In this document: in pieces, positions 9,901 to 20,905 of the stretch
Numbering within the stretch: the first letter of the stretch is position 1
Layout of the letters: each line of letters opens with the position of its first letter
Origin: Calliopum simillimum
Lineage: Eukaryota; Arthropoda; Insecta; Diptera; Lauxaniidae
Assembly: GCA_951812925.1 (NCBI GenBank)
Contig: OX638372.1
Coordinates: 86,015,058 to 86,079,057 of the forward strand
Reading direction: 5' to 3'
DNA: 64,000 bases
Program-made: the position numbers and the translations under genes
The notes under the pieces: model-generated
Databases searched by the model: none
What the model was told of the DNA's origin: nothing
Seen by the model: only the letters and a program-made list of their open reading frames with translations

Positions 9901-11003
9901 TCTATTACAAAAAAAATCACTTCAAAAATTCAACTTAAATCTTGGCTGCTGGACTTCGCTCTAGCAAGTGCCGTTCACCAAACGAAAAATAGCGGACTTG
10001 ATAACGAAACCACATGCAATCTACTTTCCTACTTCTTTTTTATACCTTTTCTTAAGCGAAAACTCTGTGAATGAGCCCTTTTATACCGGAGGTGCCACTT
10101 ATTTCCCACCTGTTATCATAACCAACTTTTCACACGAAATCTACTTATATCCTATCGTTGCACAAAATACAACATTTAAAATATCTTCTTATTCCTATTT
10201 TTGCAATCCTTTACTAAAAAAAACCGATTACAATACGTAATTTCAATGAAAAGTTGTTGTCCCAAACTGTACAAAGGTGAAGACGCTGAGTTATTCACCA
10301 ACTCCCATTTTTCACCAATGTGGCACGAACTGTCAAAAACAGCCGGTTGGTAATTGCAAGAATGGCAAAACTAAAGAAAATTGCAAAGCGAAGGTATTAC
10401 TTCCACAACTCTTCGCGTAATTTAAAAATAAAAACGATTAAAAACCACGGTGGACATTCAACACACAACTCTGGATTACATTTACTCTCGAGACTCCTGG
10501 CTCACCTCATCAAGTCCGCGAATTGCAAAGAATGAGTTGCAAGCAAAAAAAAACTGTCGCCCAAGTAAACTGGCCAACAACACTGCATCGATTGAGTTTG
10601 TCAATCTTGGCCAAGGAAACTTTAAAAGGGAACTTTCCTACTGATGCTAGATGCACAGTGCCAAGACATTTCTAACATCCAAAGATCTTCAACACAGGCT
10701 GCCGTAACACTTATTTTGATCAGGATAAGCACAACTCATCCTCTATAACACATCAGACACTAACACTTACACATTATACATTAGGAACATCTTCTTATCA
10801 TATATAATATCAAGTAATTTTATAGATGTATTGTATGGTATCAAATATTTTTATTAGACGTATATTATTTTTATATTATCATTCCAGTTCTCACCCATAC
10901 CGATTAATCCATAGCTGTGCATAGATCATTACCATACTTTTCTTCTTGCGTCTCATAGGTAGGGATATCACATATATCACATACAACTGTAACATCCCTT
11001 ACA
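6999..11003 (-). repeat. Putative long 5' LTR of the Ty3/gypsy element
   Basis: The inner edge at 6,999 is firm because it abuts the primer-binding site. The outer edge is tentative: near 10,985-11,006 lies a 22-bp palindrome whose minus-strand reading gives TGTAAGGGATG, a plausible LTR start matching the ACA end at the inner edge (TG...CA). This would make a 4.0-kb LTR, long but in the range reported for Woot-type elements. The interval is AT-rich with long poly-T runs and no credible gene. Two minus-strand TATATAAG boxes (9,133-9,140 and 9,510-9,517) are possible promoters. Without the partner LTR the extent cannot be proved, and other insertions may be hidden inside. Confidence 0.4.
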
Positions 11004-11131
11004 GTTTAATGTTGATATATACCACTCTCATTAGTGAACCCCATAGTATACTCTCTTCCACCAATACCACTTTTTTCTATCCTATATAAGGATAATATTT
11101 ATTACAAACAAATACAAATTAATCTATGCAT

Positions 11132-12796
11132 GGATAATAAAATTTTACATAAACGCTTCATACTTTACTTTTCGATCAGTTTTTTAGTTTCTGTGTTATT
11201 AATAAACATTTCGAAAAATTTTGATTTTTCTTTTAAAAAATCGAAAAAAAAAGTTTTTCAATTGGGATATTTTCTTGAAAAAAAATTCGGTAAAAATAAA
11301 AAGCTTCATTGTGCAAAAGTCTAAAGAACCCCAGTAAAAACAAGATACTAATGAAGAAAATCGATGGATAAATAACGGAGTTATAATCAATTAAGTAAAA
11401 ATACCAAAAGTCAAATTTTGCTCTATTTTTGTAATTTTCCTTGCATAAGGATACAATTTTGAAAATTTTTTTTTCCGATTCGACCGATTCATATTTTTTT
11501 TTGATTTGGTGGACCATCATAAGTAAAAAAAAATTGTTTTTATTTTTTTCGCTCGTGTAGTGTTGCCGTATTAGAAAAAAAACAATTATTTGAGGTGTCA
11601 CTTAACTTAAACTGATCTGTAAAGAGAACATCATATTCTACTCCTTATCTGAGGATATCATTAAAAAGGCAAATAAATTGCCTTTTTAACATTGGGTCAT
11701 TTGTTGATATCAGATGAAAATTAGCCAATCTATAGTAAACCAAATTTCAAATTTAAAGCAAATTTCGATGATTTTCAGAATCTTTCTTTAACGCCGTTAA
11801 CATTTTCTTGTTCGAAAAAATAGAAAAAGTCAAGTTTTATTACTTTTGTCATTTATATATTTTATTACAAAAATTTTGAGTTAATACGGACCAAGATCGG
11901 ATGAAAAATGACAGCTCTATTCTAGATTTAGTGAATAAACATATGAAATTTTCGTTTTGCTAATTAAATAGACAGTAATTTAGTAGGTTCACTCACTAAA
12001 TCTAAAATAGAGCTGTCATTTTTCAAACGATCTTGATCCGTATTAACTCAAAATTTTTGTAATAAAATATATAAATGACAAAAATAATAAAATTTGACTT
12101 TTTCTATTTTTTCGAACAAGAAAATGTTAACGGCGTTAAAGAAAGATTCTGAAAATCATCGAAATTTGCTTTAAATTTGAAATTTGGTTTACTATAGATT
12201 GGCTAATTTTCATCTGATATCAACAAATGACCCAATGTTAAAAAGGCAATTTATTTGCCTTTTTAATGATATCCTCAGATAAGGAGTAAAGTATGAAGAT
12301 CTCTTTACAGATCAGTTTAAGTTAAGTGACACCTCAAATAATTGTTTTTTTTCTAATACGGCAACACTACACGAGCGAAAAAAATAAAAACAATGTTTTT
12401 TTACTTATGATGGTCCACCAAATCAAAAAATAATATGAATCGGTCGAATCGGAAAAAAAAATTTTCAAAATTGTATCCTTATGCAAGGAAAATTACAAAA
12501 ATAGAGTAAAATTTGACTTTTGGTATTTTTACTTAATTGATTATAACTCCGTTATTTATCCATCGATTTTCTTCATTAGTATCTTGTTTTTACTGGGGTT
12601 TTTTAGACTTTTGCACAATGAAGTTTTTTTATTTTTACCGAATTTTTTTTCAAGAAAATATCCCAATTGAAAAACTTTTTTTTTCGATTTTTCAAAAGAA
12701 AAATCAAAATTTTTCGAAATGTTTATTAATAACACAGAAACTAAAAAACTGATCGAAAAGTAAAGTATGAAGCGTTTATGTAAAATTTTATTATCC
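11132..12796. mobile_element. Foldback (long inverted repeat) element A1
   Basis: Two arms of about 800 bp (11,132-11,940 and 11,986-12,796) are near-perfect reverse complements around a 45-bp centre. The outermost bases are GGATAATAAA on the left and its complement on the right. No ORF of substance is carried, and no target duplication is evident at the edges. The central parts of the arms resemble the foldback at 41.4-42.2 kb, so the two belong to one family. Confidence 0.9.
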
Positions 12797-12829
12797 TTCG
12801 TTTGTTGTCTTACATAATAAGCTGGCTTT

Positions 12830-13570
12830 ATTGGTTTACGAGATATATGTGATTATATGAGATCATATTTCCCCCCCCCTTCAAAAACAGGAAAAGGGGG
12901 ATTTCTCGAAAACGCCTCCGTAGAAAAAAAAAAATATAGTTATTTTCGGAATCAGGGAGTCATTTTACATTAGAATTTGATAATGGCACTCAGATCACAG
13001 AAAAAAATAATTAATTTGTAAACTAGTGTTATCGAACAGTTTATTACAAAAAAACGAAAAAAATAGGGAAAAATGCATTTTGGTAACTTTTCAATGAATT
13101 GTATACAACTTTTGCATTTTTCCATGAATTTTTTTAAGTGGTATCTTATTTTCTTCACAAATATATAGTCTATGATACAAAAAAAAAAAAAATTATAAAA
13201 AAGTTATTTCTTCTTGTATAAATCTGCAGCTGATTTTGACTTTTTGTTAATTTTTTCGAAAAAAAAATGTTTTTTTTAGAAATCAATTTATTTCGCCGAA
13301 ACTAACAAGCCAACCAAAAAATGATTTGAATATCATTTGTAGGTAATTTAATTACCTTTAATATGACATATAATATATTTGAATGCAAACATTAGTTCTT
13401 GAGATATTTGTATTTAAATGGAACTATCTTTTTTTTTTGGTCCGAAAACCGAAAATGACTGATATCTCGAAAACGACACGAAAAAAAAAAATAATGCGAT
13501 TATGGGAATCAGCAGCCCATTTTACATATGAAATGGATAGTGGCATTCACTGGGAGATTTGGCTGTTGTA
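12830..13570. repeat. Dispersed AT-rich repeat B
   Basis: This segment shares long stretches with 27,790-28,210 (opposite orientation), 59,100-59,310 and 60,410-60,560. Shared landmarks are an AATCAATTTATTTCGCCGAA-like block, a GGTAATTTAATTACC-like block and an 'AACCGAAAATGAC' block. It has no coding content; it is presumably a non-autonomous element or part of one. Confidence 0.65.
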
Positions 13571-13996
13571 TAGTGAAATTAGATGTTTACGAAGCGTTGT
13601 TTATTGCTAAAACAAATAAACTTATGAACTTTGACAACGGCAATGTGTCGTCATCTTTTTTTGCACTCGCGAAAATCCCCGAATTTAAAGACGAAAACGA
13701 TTAAAAAAAAAAAAAAAAAATGTTTTAACCTTAGACTTTGTTTTAATTATTCTTTCTATTTTGTTAGTATTCGTGGTGCATTCTAATGATGAGTGACAGG
13801 TTCGCTCGAAATGCATTAATGTATAACTCAATATATTTTTTAAATTTAAATAAAAATTAAATAAATAAAAATAATTGTGTTTAAAATTAATTCTGTAGTA
13901 AAAAGGAAAAACAATAAGTTCAAATTAATGTCAGATTTAACTGGAGGTATGTTTTGACAACATATTAATTGCTACGAAGAATTTTTTGTTTTAAAA

Positions 13997-14245
13997 GTGT
14001 TTTTCTTAGCATTAAATCTATCGATATCCCGTGTGGAGTTTTTCGAGTTATGGTGCGATGCAAAAAGTAGTAATGAGCTTTTTGATTCAGTTTTAAATTT
14101 TGTTTGTTCCAATATCATTTTCCCTGATGATATTCTTCATAAAATTCAAATGAATGTTCGTTTACAAGCAAATAAAATCGAACAAAATTGGAAATCAGCT
14201 GGCCGCCGAAAGGATAGGTACAAATCTAGCTGGTGTTTACTATGA
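13997..14245 (+). pseudogene. N-terminal fragment of RAG1/Transib-like transposase
   Basis: The frame (82 codons) contains SRVEFFELW and, toward its end, NWKSAGRRKDRY. This pattern of an acidic-aromatic start, a helical middle and a W-x-x-A-x-R-x-K-x-R-(Y/F) segment is what I recall at the N-terminus of insect RAG1/Transib-like proteins. It has the same strand as the larger pseudogene that starts near 17,155, whose first recognisable block (GRPSKAF) would follow next in the protein. The 2.9 kb between holds a mariner and AT-rich DNA. Recognition is from memory of the family, not an alignment. Confidence 0.5.
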
Positions 14246-15635
14246 TAACATTTTTGTATTGAGATTAGTTGTTAGATTTCTGGCTTAGAATGCTGGATTA
14301 GTTGCTGTAATTCAATATGTTGAGTAGTCTATATTTGTGTTGTCCTGAGCCCAAACATCAACAACGGCAACAACTTGTTTAAAGTCATCTAAAATAGTGT
14401 ATGGGAAACTTTTTCGGTTATTGTACAAACAACTGCATGAAACGTTAATATGTTAAACCGTAATTTTCGCATTACTGCACGGAGGGAAATTTTTTTCTAT
14501 TATTAATAAAAAAAATTTGATCGATTTCAAAAACAAGAAAATTAACTTGAATTGGTTCAGTGTATAAAAGTCCAGACTTTATCATATGATTATGTTCCTG
14601 CCTCTAGAAAAAAATCTATACACTCAAAGAAATATTCTTAGTAAAACTGATAAATAACTATTGTTAAACCTCAACAAAAGTAAATCAAATAAATTTAAGC
14701 AATATTACTTAGTTATTCATGTTAATTAGTTCTGTGTTTCATGATTGTTTTTGCTGTGCGGAAGGATTAGATTGAATGTTTTCAGTGTAGCCAGTGTTTG
14801 CCAATATTCCTGAAGCAATAAGCTTATAATACTTTTCAGGTTTATAATGAAAAACTCTGATTGGTTTCAAATGGACGATTTTATATTGTGTCGACAGAAA
14901 ATTGGTGAAGCCTCTGGTCAAAACGTTTTTGAAGAACCTCCTACAACGTTTAAGGGTACTGACGCACAGTGCGTTGAGCCCATACAAGCAATGGTCAAAA
15001 ATAGAAGGAGTGGTTAGATGTCGATGAAATTTGTTACTTTAAGTAATTTGGGGTGGGTGAGCTCAAATATTTGTTGTAAACTTTATAGTTTTGCTAAAAA
15101 CCAGGTATTTAGGACGATTTTCTTAAGCCCCATATATAACGATATTTTTTATTTATTTTTGTACCATTTGTGTTAATAATAACAAAAAAAAAAAAGATCA
15201 ACATAAATTTTTTATTTCATATAAATTTTTAAGGGTTTTTAAAAAAAAAAAAAATATTTGTAGGACGAAGTAGGAAAAGTTATTTGCAGTTCCTGGTTAT
15301 GAAGAAAAAAAAAAACGGCACTTATTTTTATAGGTTATTATTAAAAAATATAAATTAAATAAAAATTCAAAATGTATTTAAAGAGTTTAGTTCTCTTTTA
15401 CATCGAACAAAATTTTTTTTTTTTTTTAAATATATCTTGAATTTTTATTTAATTTATATTTTTTAATATTAAATTCATCGAATAGTACTCCAGATTTGAT
15501 TTTTATTTCTCGGTAACGCGAATTAATCAAACCAAATATTTTTATAGGATTTGTTTTTTTTTTTTTTTTTCATCGAAATTTGTCAATTTCTTTTGATAAT
15601 ATCATACGTATTTATTGAAATCACTACAATATATA
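14246..15635. other. AT-rich interval without a gene
   Basis: This stretch separates the two parts of the RAG1-like relic. It has poly-A/T runs and a small inverted repeat with arms of about 42 bp at 15,340-15,382 and 15,427-15,468. No frame here looks like a protein I recognise. Confidence 0.5.
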
Positions 15636-16838
15636 ACAGGTCATTCAATAAGTCCTAAGGATAAGTATGAAAAAAACAAAATTTTGACAAAACTCCATTT
15701 TATTATTCAACATAGTTGCCTTCGAGGGCGATACAACGAGTATAGACTTAAATTTTTTGAAACGGACACACTAAAAACCAACTTGCTAAACTGAAACTTT
15801 TTTTGGTGGGTTTTTGAAGGGTTTTTGATTTAAATTATTGCCTTATACTTTTTTTAAAAAAATTTTAATTTTTTAAAAAGTTATAAGCATGTGAATTTTT
15901 ATGTGCGTCTTTTTTCAAATTGCAATTTTTCCGAAAACATTGAGCGAAAATTAATGAAACTTTTGTAGTAGGACTAAAAATAATTCAGAATTTAAATGAA
16001 ATAAACTTTTCATAAAAATTTTTAAAATTTCTTATAAATAATGCACTTTTTAATAAACAAATAGATATTTAAGCTATACCTATAGCAAAATAAAAACAAA
16101 ATTTTTATACAGAAATGTGCTCTGAAATCTGCACAATATTTCTGTGAAAAAAATTGGAGGTACGCATTAGCGCTATAGCGATTTTCCAATTTTTCGATAC
16201 CACTTTCATATTAAGATTTCTCTTTTTCGTCAAAATAGGCTTCAGCTGACTGTCTTTTAGATTCTGTTGTGTAAAAGTGAAGCCATGTTTCATCTATTGT
16301 CACATATTTACCATAAAATTCGATTTTATTGCGGTTTAACACTCCTCTGTGAGCTCACGCGGCACCCACTTTGCACAGAGCTTTCGCATACCCAAATGTT
16401 TCTAAAATGGTAAAAACTCTACCATCTGATATCTTAACAATGTCAGCTAGCTCGAGCACCTTCAATTTGCAATCGGTCATAACCAATTTGTGGATTTTTT
16501 TTATGTTTTCCGGAATAACAGCCTAATTTGGGCGTCCACAGCGCTCTGCATCATTTGTGCTGGCACGACCATGTTTAAATTCAGCAATCCATTTGTATCG
16601 ATGGAGCAGAGTTTGGATAATGTTTATCAAGCCATTGTTTGGTTTCCACTTTTTTCCATTTTTTTTTTACTAATAAAAGTTGCTTCACACAAAATGCTAT
16701 AACTCATGAATGAATAGTCCGATTGCTGTCAAATTTATACACGTATTATTTGAAGGTTAGTTCGAAATAAAAATCATATGGAAAAAATTCTAGTAACGCC
16801 ATCTATGTGTCATCCTACGGACTTATTGAATGACCTGT
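15636..16838 (-). mobile_element. Internally rearranged mariner element with TA target duplication
   Basis: Terminal inverted repeats begin ACAGGTCATTCAATAAGTCC at both ends, with one indel or mismatch after about 20 bp. The element is flanked by TA at 15,634-15,635 and 16,839-16,840, the hallmark Tc1/mariner target duplication. The left end keeps mariner 3' sequence to about 15,740; the transposase 5' half lies on the minus strand from about 16,660 to 16,105. The part that would encode the second and third catalytic aspartates is missing and replaced by unrelated AT-rich DNA. Confidence 0.88.
16105..16665 (-). pseudogene. Mariner transposase, broken 5' half
   Basis: Read on minus, fragments in more than one frame give a QWLDKHYP block, an EFKHGRASTNDAERCGRPN block (helix-turn-helix region), a PENIKKIHKLV block and then TIDETWLHFYTTES, which holds the first catalytic Asp. 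In-frame stops (for example just after GRPN) and frame changes break it. The catalytic core beyond the first Asp is deleted. It was disabled long ago and could at most be cross-mobilised through its TIRs. Confidence 0.85.
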
Positions 16839-17154
16839 TATCAAATTATATATTTTCTAAAATTTTTTAATTCTATTTATTTACTCAAATATTATTAATA
16901 ATAAAAAACTTAACTTCGATTAGTTTAATCAAAACACAAATTTTTGATTATTATTTGCTTAAGAGATCCCAAAACGAATTGAACAAAACATGATTTTTTT
17001 TGAAAAATACCTCAACTTCGAAGTGTCACAGCGTAGCCAAAACTGAGTCTTTCCCCTAAATATTTTGGTTTTATTTTATTGATGCAATTACCTGTCGATT
17101 GATACCAATATTGTAAGGTTTTGACTCACAAAAAATTTTGATTTTTGTCCATGG

Positions 17155-19310
17155 GCCAACGCAGTGTGTGGCGGTAGGCCATCCAAAGCTTTTGTAGATC
17201 GTGGAGAACGTTCAAAGCGTGATAAAGTACGTAACTTACTGGAATCAAAATCTGTGGATGAGCAAGTGGACTCCGTACTGTAGCAGATATTATAAAATCT
17301 GTTAGTGAAACTCCCGAAGAGGCACAAAAAATTAAAAAAATTAAAAAAGTATCGAATCACAACGTTCTTATTTAGATGTGGAGGAGCTAGCGATTTACGT
17401 TGATTATAGGTTAACTTCCTATATCTACAACAATCTAAGGAAGGTATCACTAAGAGCGGGCCATAATTTATACCCTTCTCTTTACAAACTTGCAAAAGCA
17501 AAAGCAGACTGTTTTCCTCCAGAAAGTAGTATCACTGTAAATGAAGGTGCCGTGACATAGTCCCCACGGACAATGATTTGAGAAATGGGGACTATGTCCG
17601 AAACACTTGCGGAAAAAACGAACATAGTCCCCATAACGATATTTTGTTATTGACAACAGCCGCAGCTCAGGATTTACAACTCCCAAAAAATCCAATACCG
17701 TTTCCGCGGCGGCCTTCAGCCGCTGATCAGTCCAACCCTAGTTTGCTAGCCACAGTAATTTTACATAAAGGTAGGGGTAAGTGGGCGGCCTCCGGCCGCA
17801 GATCAGGATTTAAAACTCCCAAAAATCCAACACCGGCTTCGCGGCGGCCTTCGGCCGCGAATAAGTCTATAATATATCCAACACCTAGTTTGCTAGCCAC
17901 AATAATTTACCATAAGAGTAGTGGTAAATTTGCGGACATAACCCCCATGACCAAAATGGGGATTATTTACGAAGTGGGGATTATGTCCGTTGGGACTATG
18001 TCCGGTAACCGTAAATGAAACTACATAGTGCTTTCATAAATATACAAGGGATCGTCAATCACAATACAGAAAGGCTTTTTAATGTGATTCAGTCGGTTAT
18101 TGCTGCTAATATTGCAAACTATATACATTGACTTTAATTTGTAAGTGGGGTTGTGATGGCTGTTCTGGTATACTTACAAGCAAAGGTTTCATGAAGACGA
18201 TAGTACTGATGAGTATTTATTGGCAATGTCGTTCGTTCCCATACAATTGCAGCTTACTGCAAATCCGAACGAAGTCATTTGGCAAAATAAACATCCATCG
18301 TCTACTCGGCTTTGTAGACCAATAAAATTTGTATTCATTAAAGAAACCGAAAACTTAGTAGTAGAAGAGTTTGGAAATGTTCGTCATGAAATTGAAAATT
18401 TAAAAGACGCTGACTTTAAAATATCATCAAAATCAATGAAAGTAAAATTTGAATTCTTATGCACAATGGTATACGGTAAGATAGCAAATCACCTTTCGTC
18501 TCATAAGTCAACACAGTTGTGTTATATATGTGGCGCCAAGTCAAGTGAGATGAATGCTACACAAAATGTTAGACGTAAAGAACCTCGACCAGAATTGTAT
18601 TCTTATGGTTTATCATCCCTTCATGCCTGGATTAAAACGCTTGGTTGTATAATGCATACTGGGTACAGGATGGATGTTAAAAAATGGTCAATTCGTGATA
18701 GCAAACATAAATTATCCTTGGAAACTAGAAAAAAACAAATTCAACTTCGATTTAAAAAAGAAATGGGTCTAGTTATATATAAGCCCAAGCCAGGTTATGG
18801 CTTCTCAAACGATGTATCTATATCTCTTCTGGTTATAATATAGGTATTTCTGCCTTCGAAATTTATATAAATGAAACTAAGGCATTATATATACAGCTTT
18901 ATAGCTGGTAGCTACCAACAAATCACGTGTCAAGTGGTTTTGTGGTGTTAGCTTACTATTCTATGTTTTTGAGTAAAAGCACCAACATTACAAAAACAAG
19001 CCCAAATGCATAGGTAAAAAAACCAAAAAAATTTTGGTAGGTTGGTTTTCGATACGTTTCATCCATAACCATATGAAATCTTCAGTCGATTTCAAAACAA
19101 CAAAAATATTTTACAGCTGGTATTTTATGCCGGTAACAGTTCTTAAAATTCTCTGCCATGCTAAAGATATAATGCAACAATGCATCGTTGGAATGGGGCA
19201 ATTATCTGAAGAGGCACAAGAGGCTCGTAACAAAGACTGTAGGCGTTTTCGTTTGACAAACACACGTAAAAGCTCAAGGGGAAATACAAATATTACACAT
19301 CTACTTTAAA
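17155..19310 (+). pseudogene. RAG1/Transib-like DDE transposase pseudogene
   Basis: Pieces in changing frames read in order: GRPSKAF with ERSKRDKVRNLLE near 17,165; YNNLRKVSLRAGHNLYP and AKADCFPP near 17,430-17,520; ERLFNVIQSVIAANIANYIH near 18,070; a CDGCSG block with the first catalytic Asp at 18,155-18,157; YKQRFHEDDSTDEYLLAMS near 18,170; a zinc CYIC pair near 18,520 followed by GLSSLHAWIK; RFKKEMGL and KPKPGYGFSND near 18,750-18,815; and finally GQLSEEAQEARNKD with RRFR near 19,200-19,250. That last block matches the E-x-x-E-A-x-N-K region carrying the third catalytic Glu of RAG1. At the expected second Asp, in TMV-x-GK, there is Tyr (18,472-18,474). Frameshifts, stops and the nested 465-bp insertion make it dead. 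It probably continues the N-terminal piece at 13,997. Confidence 0.78.
17546..18010. mobile_element. 465-bp Foldback/MULE-like non-autonomous element D1
   Basis: The element is flanked by a perfect 9-bp duplication GTAAATGAA (17,537-17,545 and 18,011-18,019). Termini are imperfect inverted repeats of about 30 bp: GGTGCCGTGACATAGTCCCC at the left, and at the right, reverse-complemented, GGTTACCGGACATAGTCCC. It is much more GC-rich than its surroundings. Inside, a unit of about 115 bp is directly repeated, each copy with a GCGGCCTTCGGCCGC-like palindrome and a TTTGCTAGCCAC block. Nine-base duplications point to MULE or Foldback-type transposition. It interrupts the RAG1-like pseudogene right after its ITVNE codons. 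The 146-codon frame it carries is not protein-like. Confidence 0.85.
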
Positions 19311-20110
19311 TTTCGTTATTGCAGATTTTTTCCTTAGTTATGGTGCAAGGTATATTGTAGTTGTATGAGAGGTAACACGCCCACTTGTCCAATCGTGCTC
19401 AAATTTTTTTAAGAAACTACTTAAAACCCATGCACTTGGCCCTCAGTGTACATGGCATAAATTGCTTAGAATCGTTCAAGGAAAAAGTGTGAATTTTTTT
19501 TTAAATTTTTTTTTTTAAGTTTTTTAAAAAATTAAATTTTTTACACAAAAGGGAGGCATCTTACGAAAAAAGTGCACGTGGCATAAAATGCTTAGAATCA
19601 TCCAAGGAAAAAGTGTGATTTTTTTTTTTTTTTTAAATTTTTCAGAAAAAAAAAATGCACTTGAACGATTCTAAGCGTTTTATGCCATGCTCACTTTTTT
19701 CGTTAGATGCCTCCCTCTTGAGTTTAAAAAGCGTTTAGCCTTTCACGAGGCTGCTGACCAGCCTTGTTCTAACGTTTAACTGACTGACAGTCAAAATTTT
19801 TTTTTATATGCATTATACAATCTGTATAACAATTTTCAGCCTTTAGAAATTAATTTGATCAAAATCTAAATTATGACATGTTTGAGACCATATATCAACC
19901 ATCTGTTCTACAGTTCGCTTGACTGACCGACAGTTTATTGGTGTACACAATTACTATAACCAACTGTAACAAAACCAGCTTTTAGTAACGCAAAGTTGTT
20001 TTTAAGCGCTGGCTCTTAGACTACTACTAGTGGTGAGGGATATCGTTAGCGCTGCACTGGGGGAGCCGAACTAGAAGATATAGAATTTGTTGTTATGTAG
20101 CGATCTCATC
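19311..20110. other. Intergenic repeats, no gene
   Basis: A sequence block around GGCATAAA-TGCTTAGAATCGT occurs at about 19,450 and 19,580 as direct copies and again inverted at 19,660-19,700, with long poly-T between. The rest (19,740-20,110) is AT-rich with nothing I can identify. Confidence 0.55.
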
Positions 20111-20119
20111 AGTGATGCC

Positions 20120-20780
20120 AACTCAATGTTTTTCGACATGTTTTTCAATATTTTAGAAGTTTTTTCGATACATTGGATGTTTTCCAATGTAATTTGACTT
20201 TAGCAATATTTAGGGTGTTTTTCAATATTTTTCGATACTTTTGGAATTTTTCAGACATTTTGGATGTTTTACGATACAATTGAACTTTAACCAATTTCTT
20301 TGATGTATTTTAATATTTATCGAATCTTTTGGATTTTTTTTCGATGCACTGGATGTTTTTTCGATATATTTGAACTAACCGATTTCTTCTATGTTTTCCA
20401 ATATTTTTGGACTCATCGATTTTAGGGTGTTTTCGACATTTTTAGATCTTTAACGGTGTTTCAGATGTTTTTCGATACATTTGGACTTTTACCCATTCCT
20501 TCGAAGTGTTTCGATACTTTTGGACCTTTACAGATATTTTTGATGTTTTTCGATACACTTGGGCTTTTACCGAGTTCTTCGAAGTATTTCAATATTTTTC
20601 GATACTTTTGGATTTTTCCCATACATGTTTTTGATGGTTTTCGATACACTTGGACTTTAACGGATTTATTCCATGTATTTCGATATTATTCAATACTTTT
20701 GTACTTTTACTGATATTTTAGAAGTTTTCCGATACTTTTGGACTTTCACCAGAGAAATCGGTGTATTTTTTGATACATAA
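20120..20780. repeat. Degenerate minisatellite, 78-91-bp units
   Basis: A unit built around GATGTTTTTCGATACATTTGG recurs at about 20,176, 20,263, 20,352, 20,464, 20,542 and 20,633. Many sub-repeats of the form TTTCGATACTTTTGGAC also occur. Copies are well diverged and vary in length. The array produces repeat-like spurious frames on both strands. Confidence 0.8.
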
Positions 20781-20905
20781 ATATTTGGAGCATCTGTTAG
20801 TTGCAGATTATTTTAAAAAATAGTTTGCATTATTGGCTTTTTTAGCGCTTTCTTGCTTTTTATCAAAATCCGAGCAACGCCGGGTAAAGCTAGTGAAGAA
20901 CCTTA
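20781..20905 (+). mobile_element. Possible Helitron-like 3' terminus
   Basis: At 20,870-20,904 the sequence ends ATCCGAGCAACGCCGGGTA, then AAGCTAG followed by T. A CTAG end before T, preceded by an imperfect hairpin around GCAACG, matches the 3' ends of insect Helitron-like elements as I recall them. No 5' TC terminus or Rep/helicase frame is identified, and the minisatellite to its left may be part of the element. Confidence 0.35.

Larger units (their letters stand above)
422..11003 (-). mobile_element. Ty3/gypsy LTR retrotransposon, Osvaldo/Ulysses-like, minus strand
   Basis: The element reads right to left: putative long LTR (about 11,003-6,999), primer-binding site (6,997-6,985), A/T-rich leader, gag (5,916-3,964), pol (to 635), and a short 3' region with a 46-bp tandem repeat. 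The protease-RT-RNase H-integrase order is that of Ty3/gypsy; no env-like frame is seen. Both frames are uninterrupted, which suggests a young and perhaps recently active copy. The Osvaldo/Ulysses/Woot affinity is inferred from the tRNA-Lys primer site, the very long LTR and the general look of pol, not from an alignment. No second LTR was found in the window, so the element probably runs off the left edge. The right boundary near 11,003 is tentative. Confidence 0.65.

Noticed and set aside
17578..18018. 146-codon frame
   Set aside because: It fills the nested 465-bp element and contains its direct repeat; it looks like a by-product of GC-rich repeat sequence.
20456..20713. Repeat-like frames on both strands
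   Set aside because: By-product of the 78-91-bp minisatellite.
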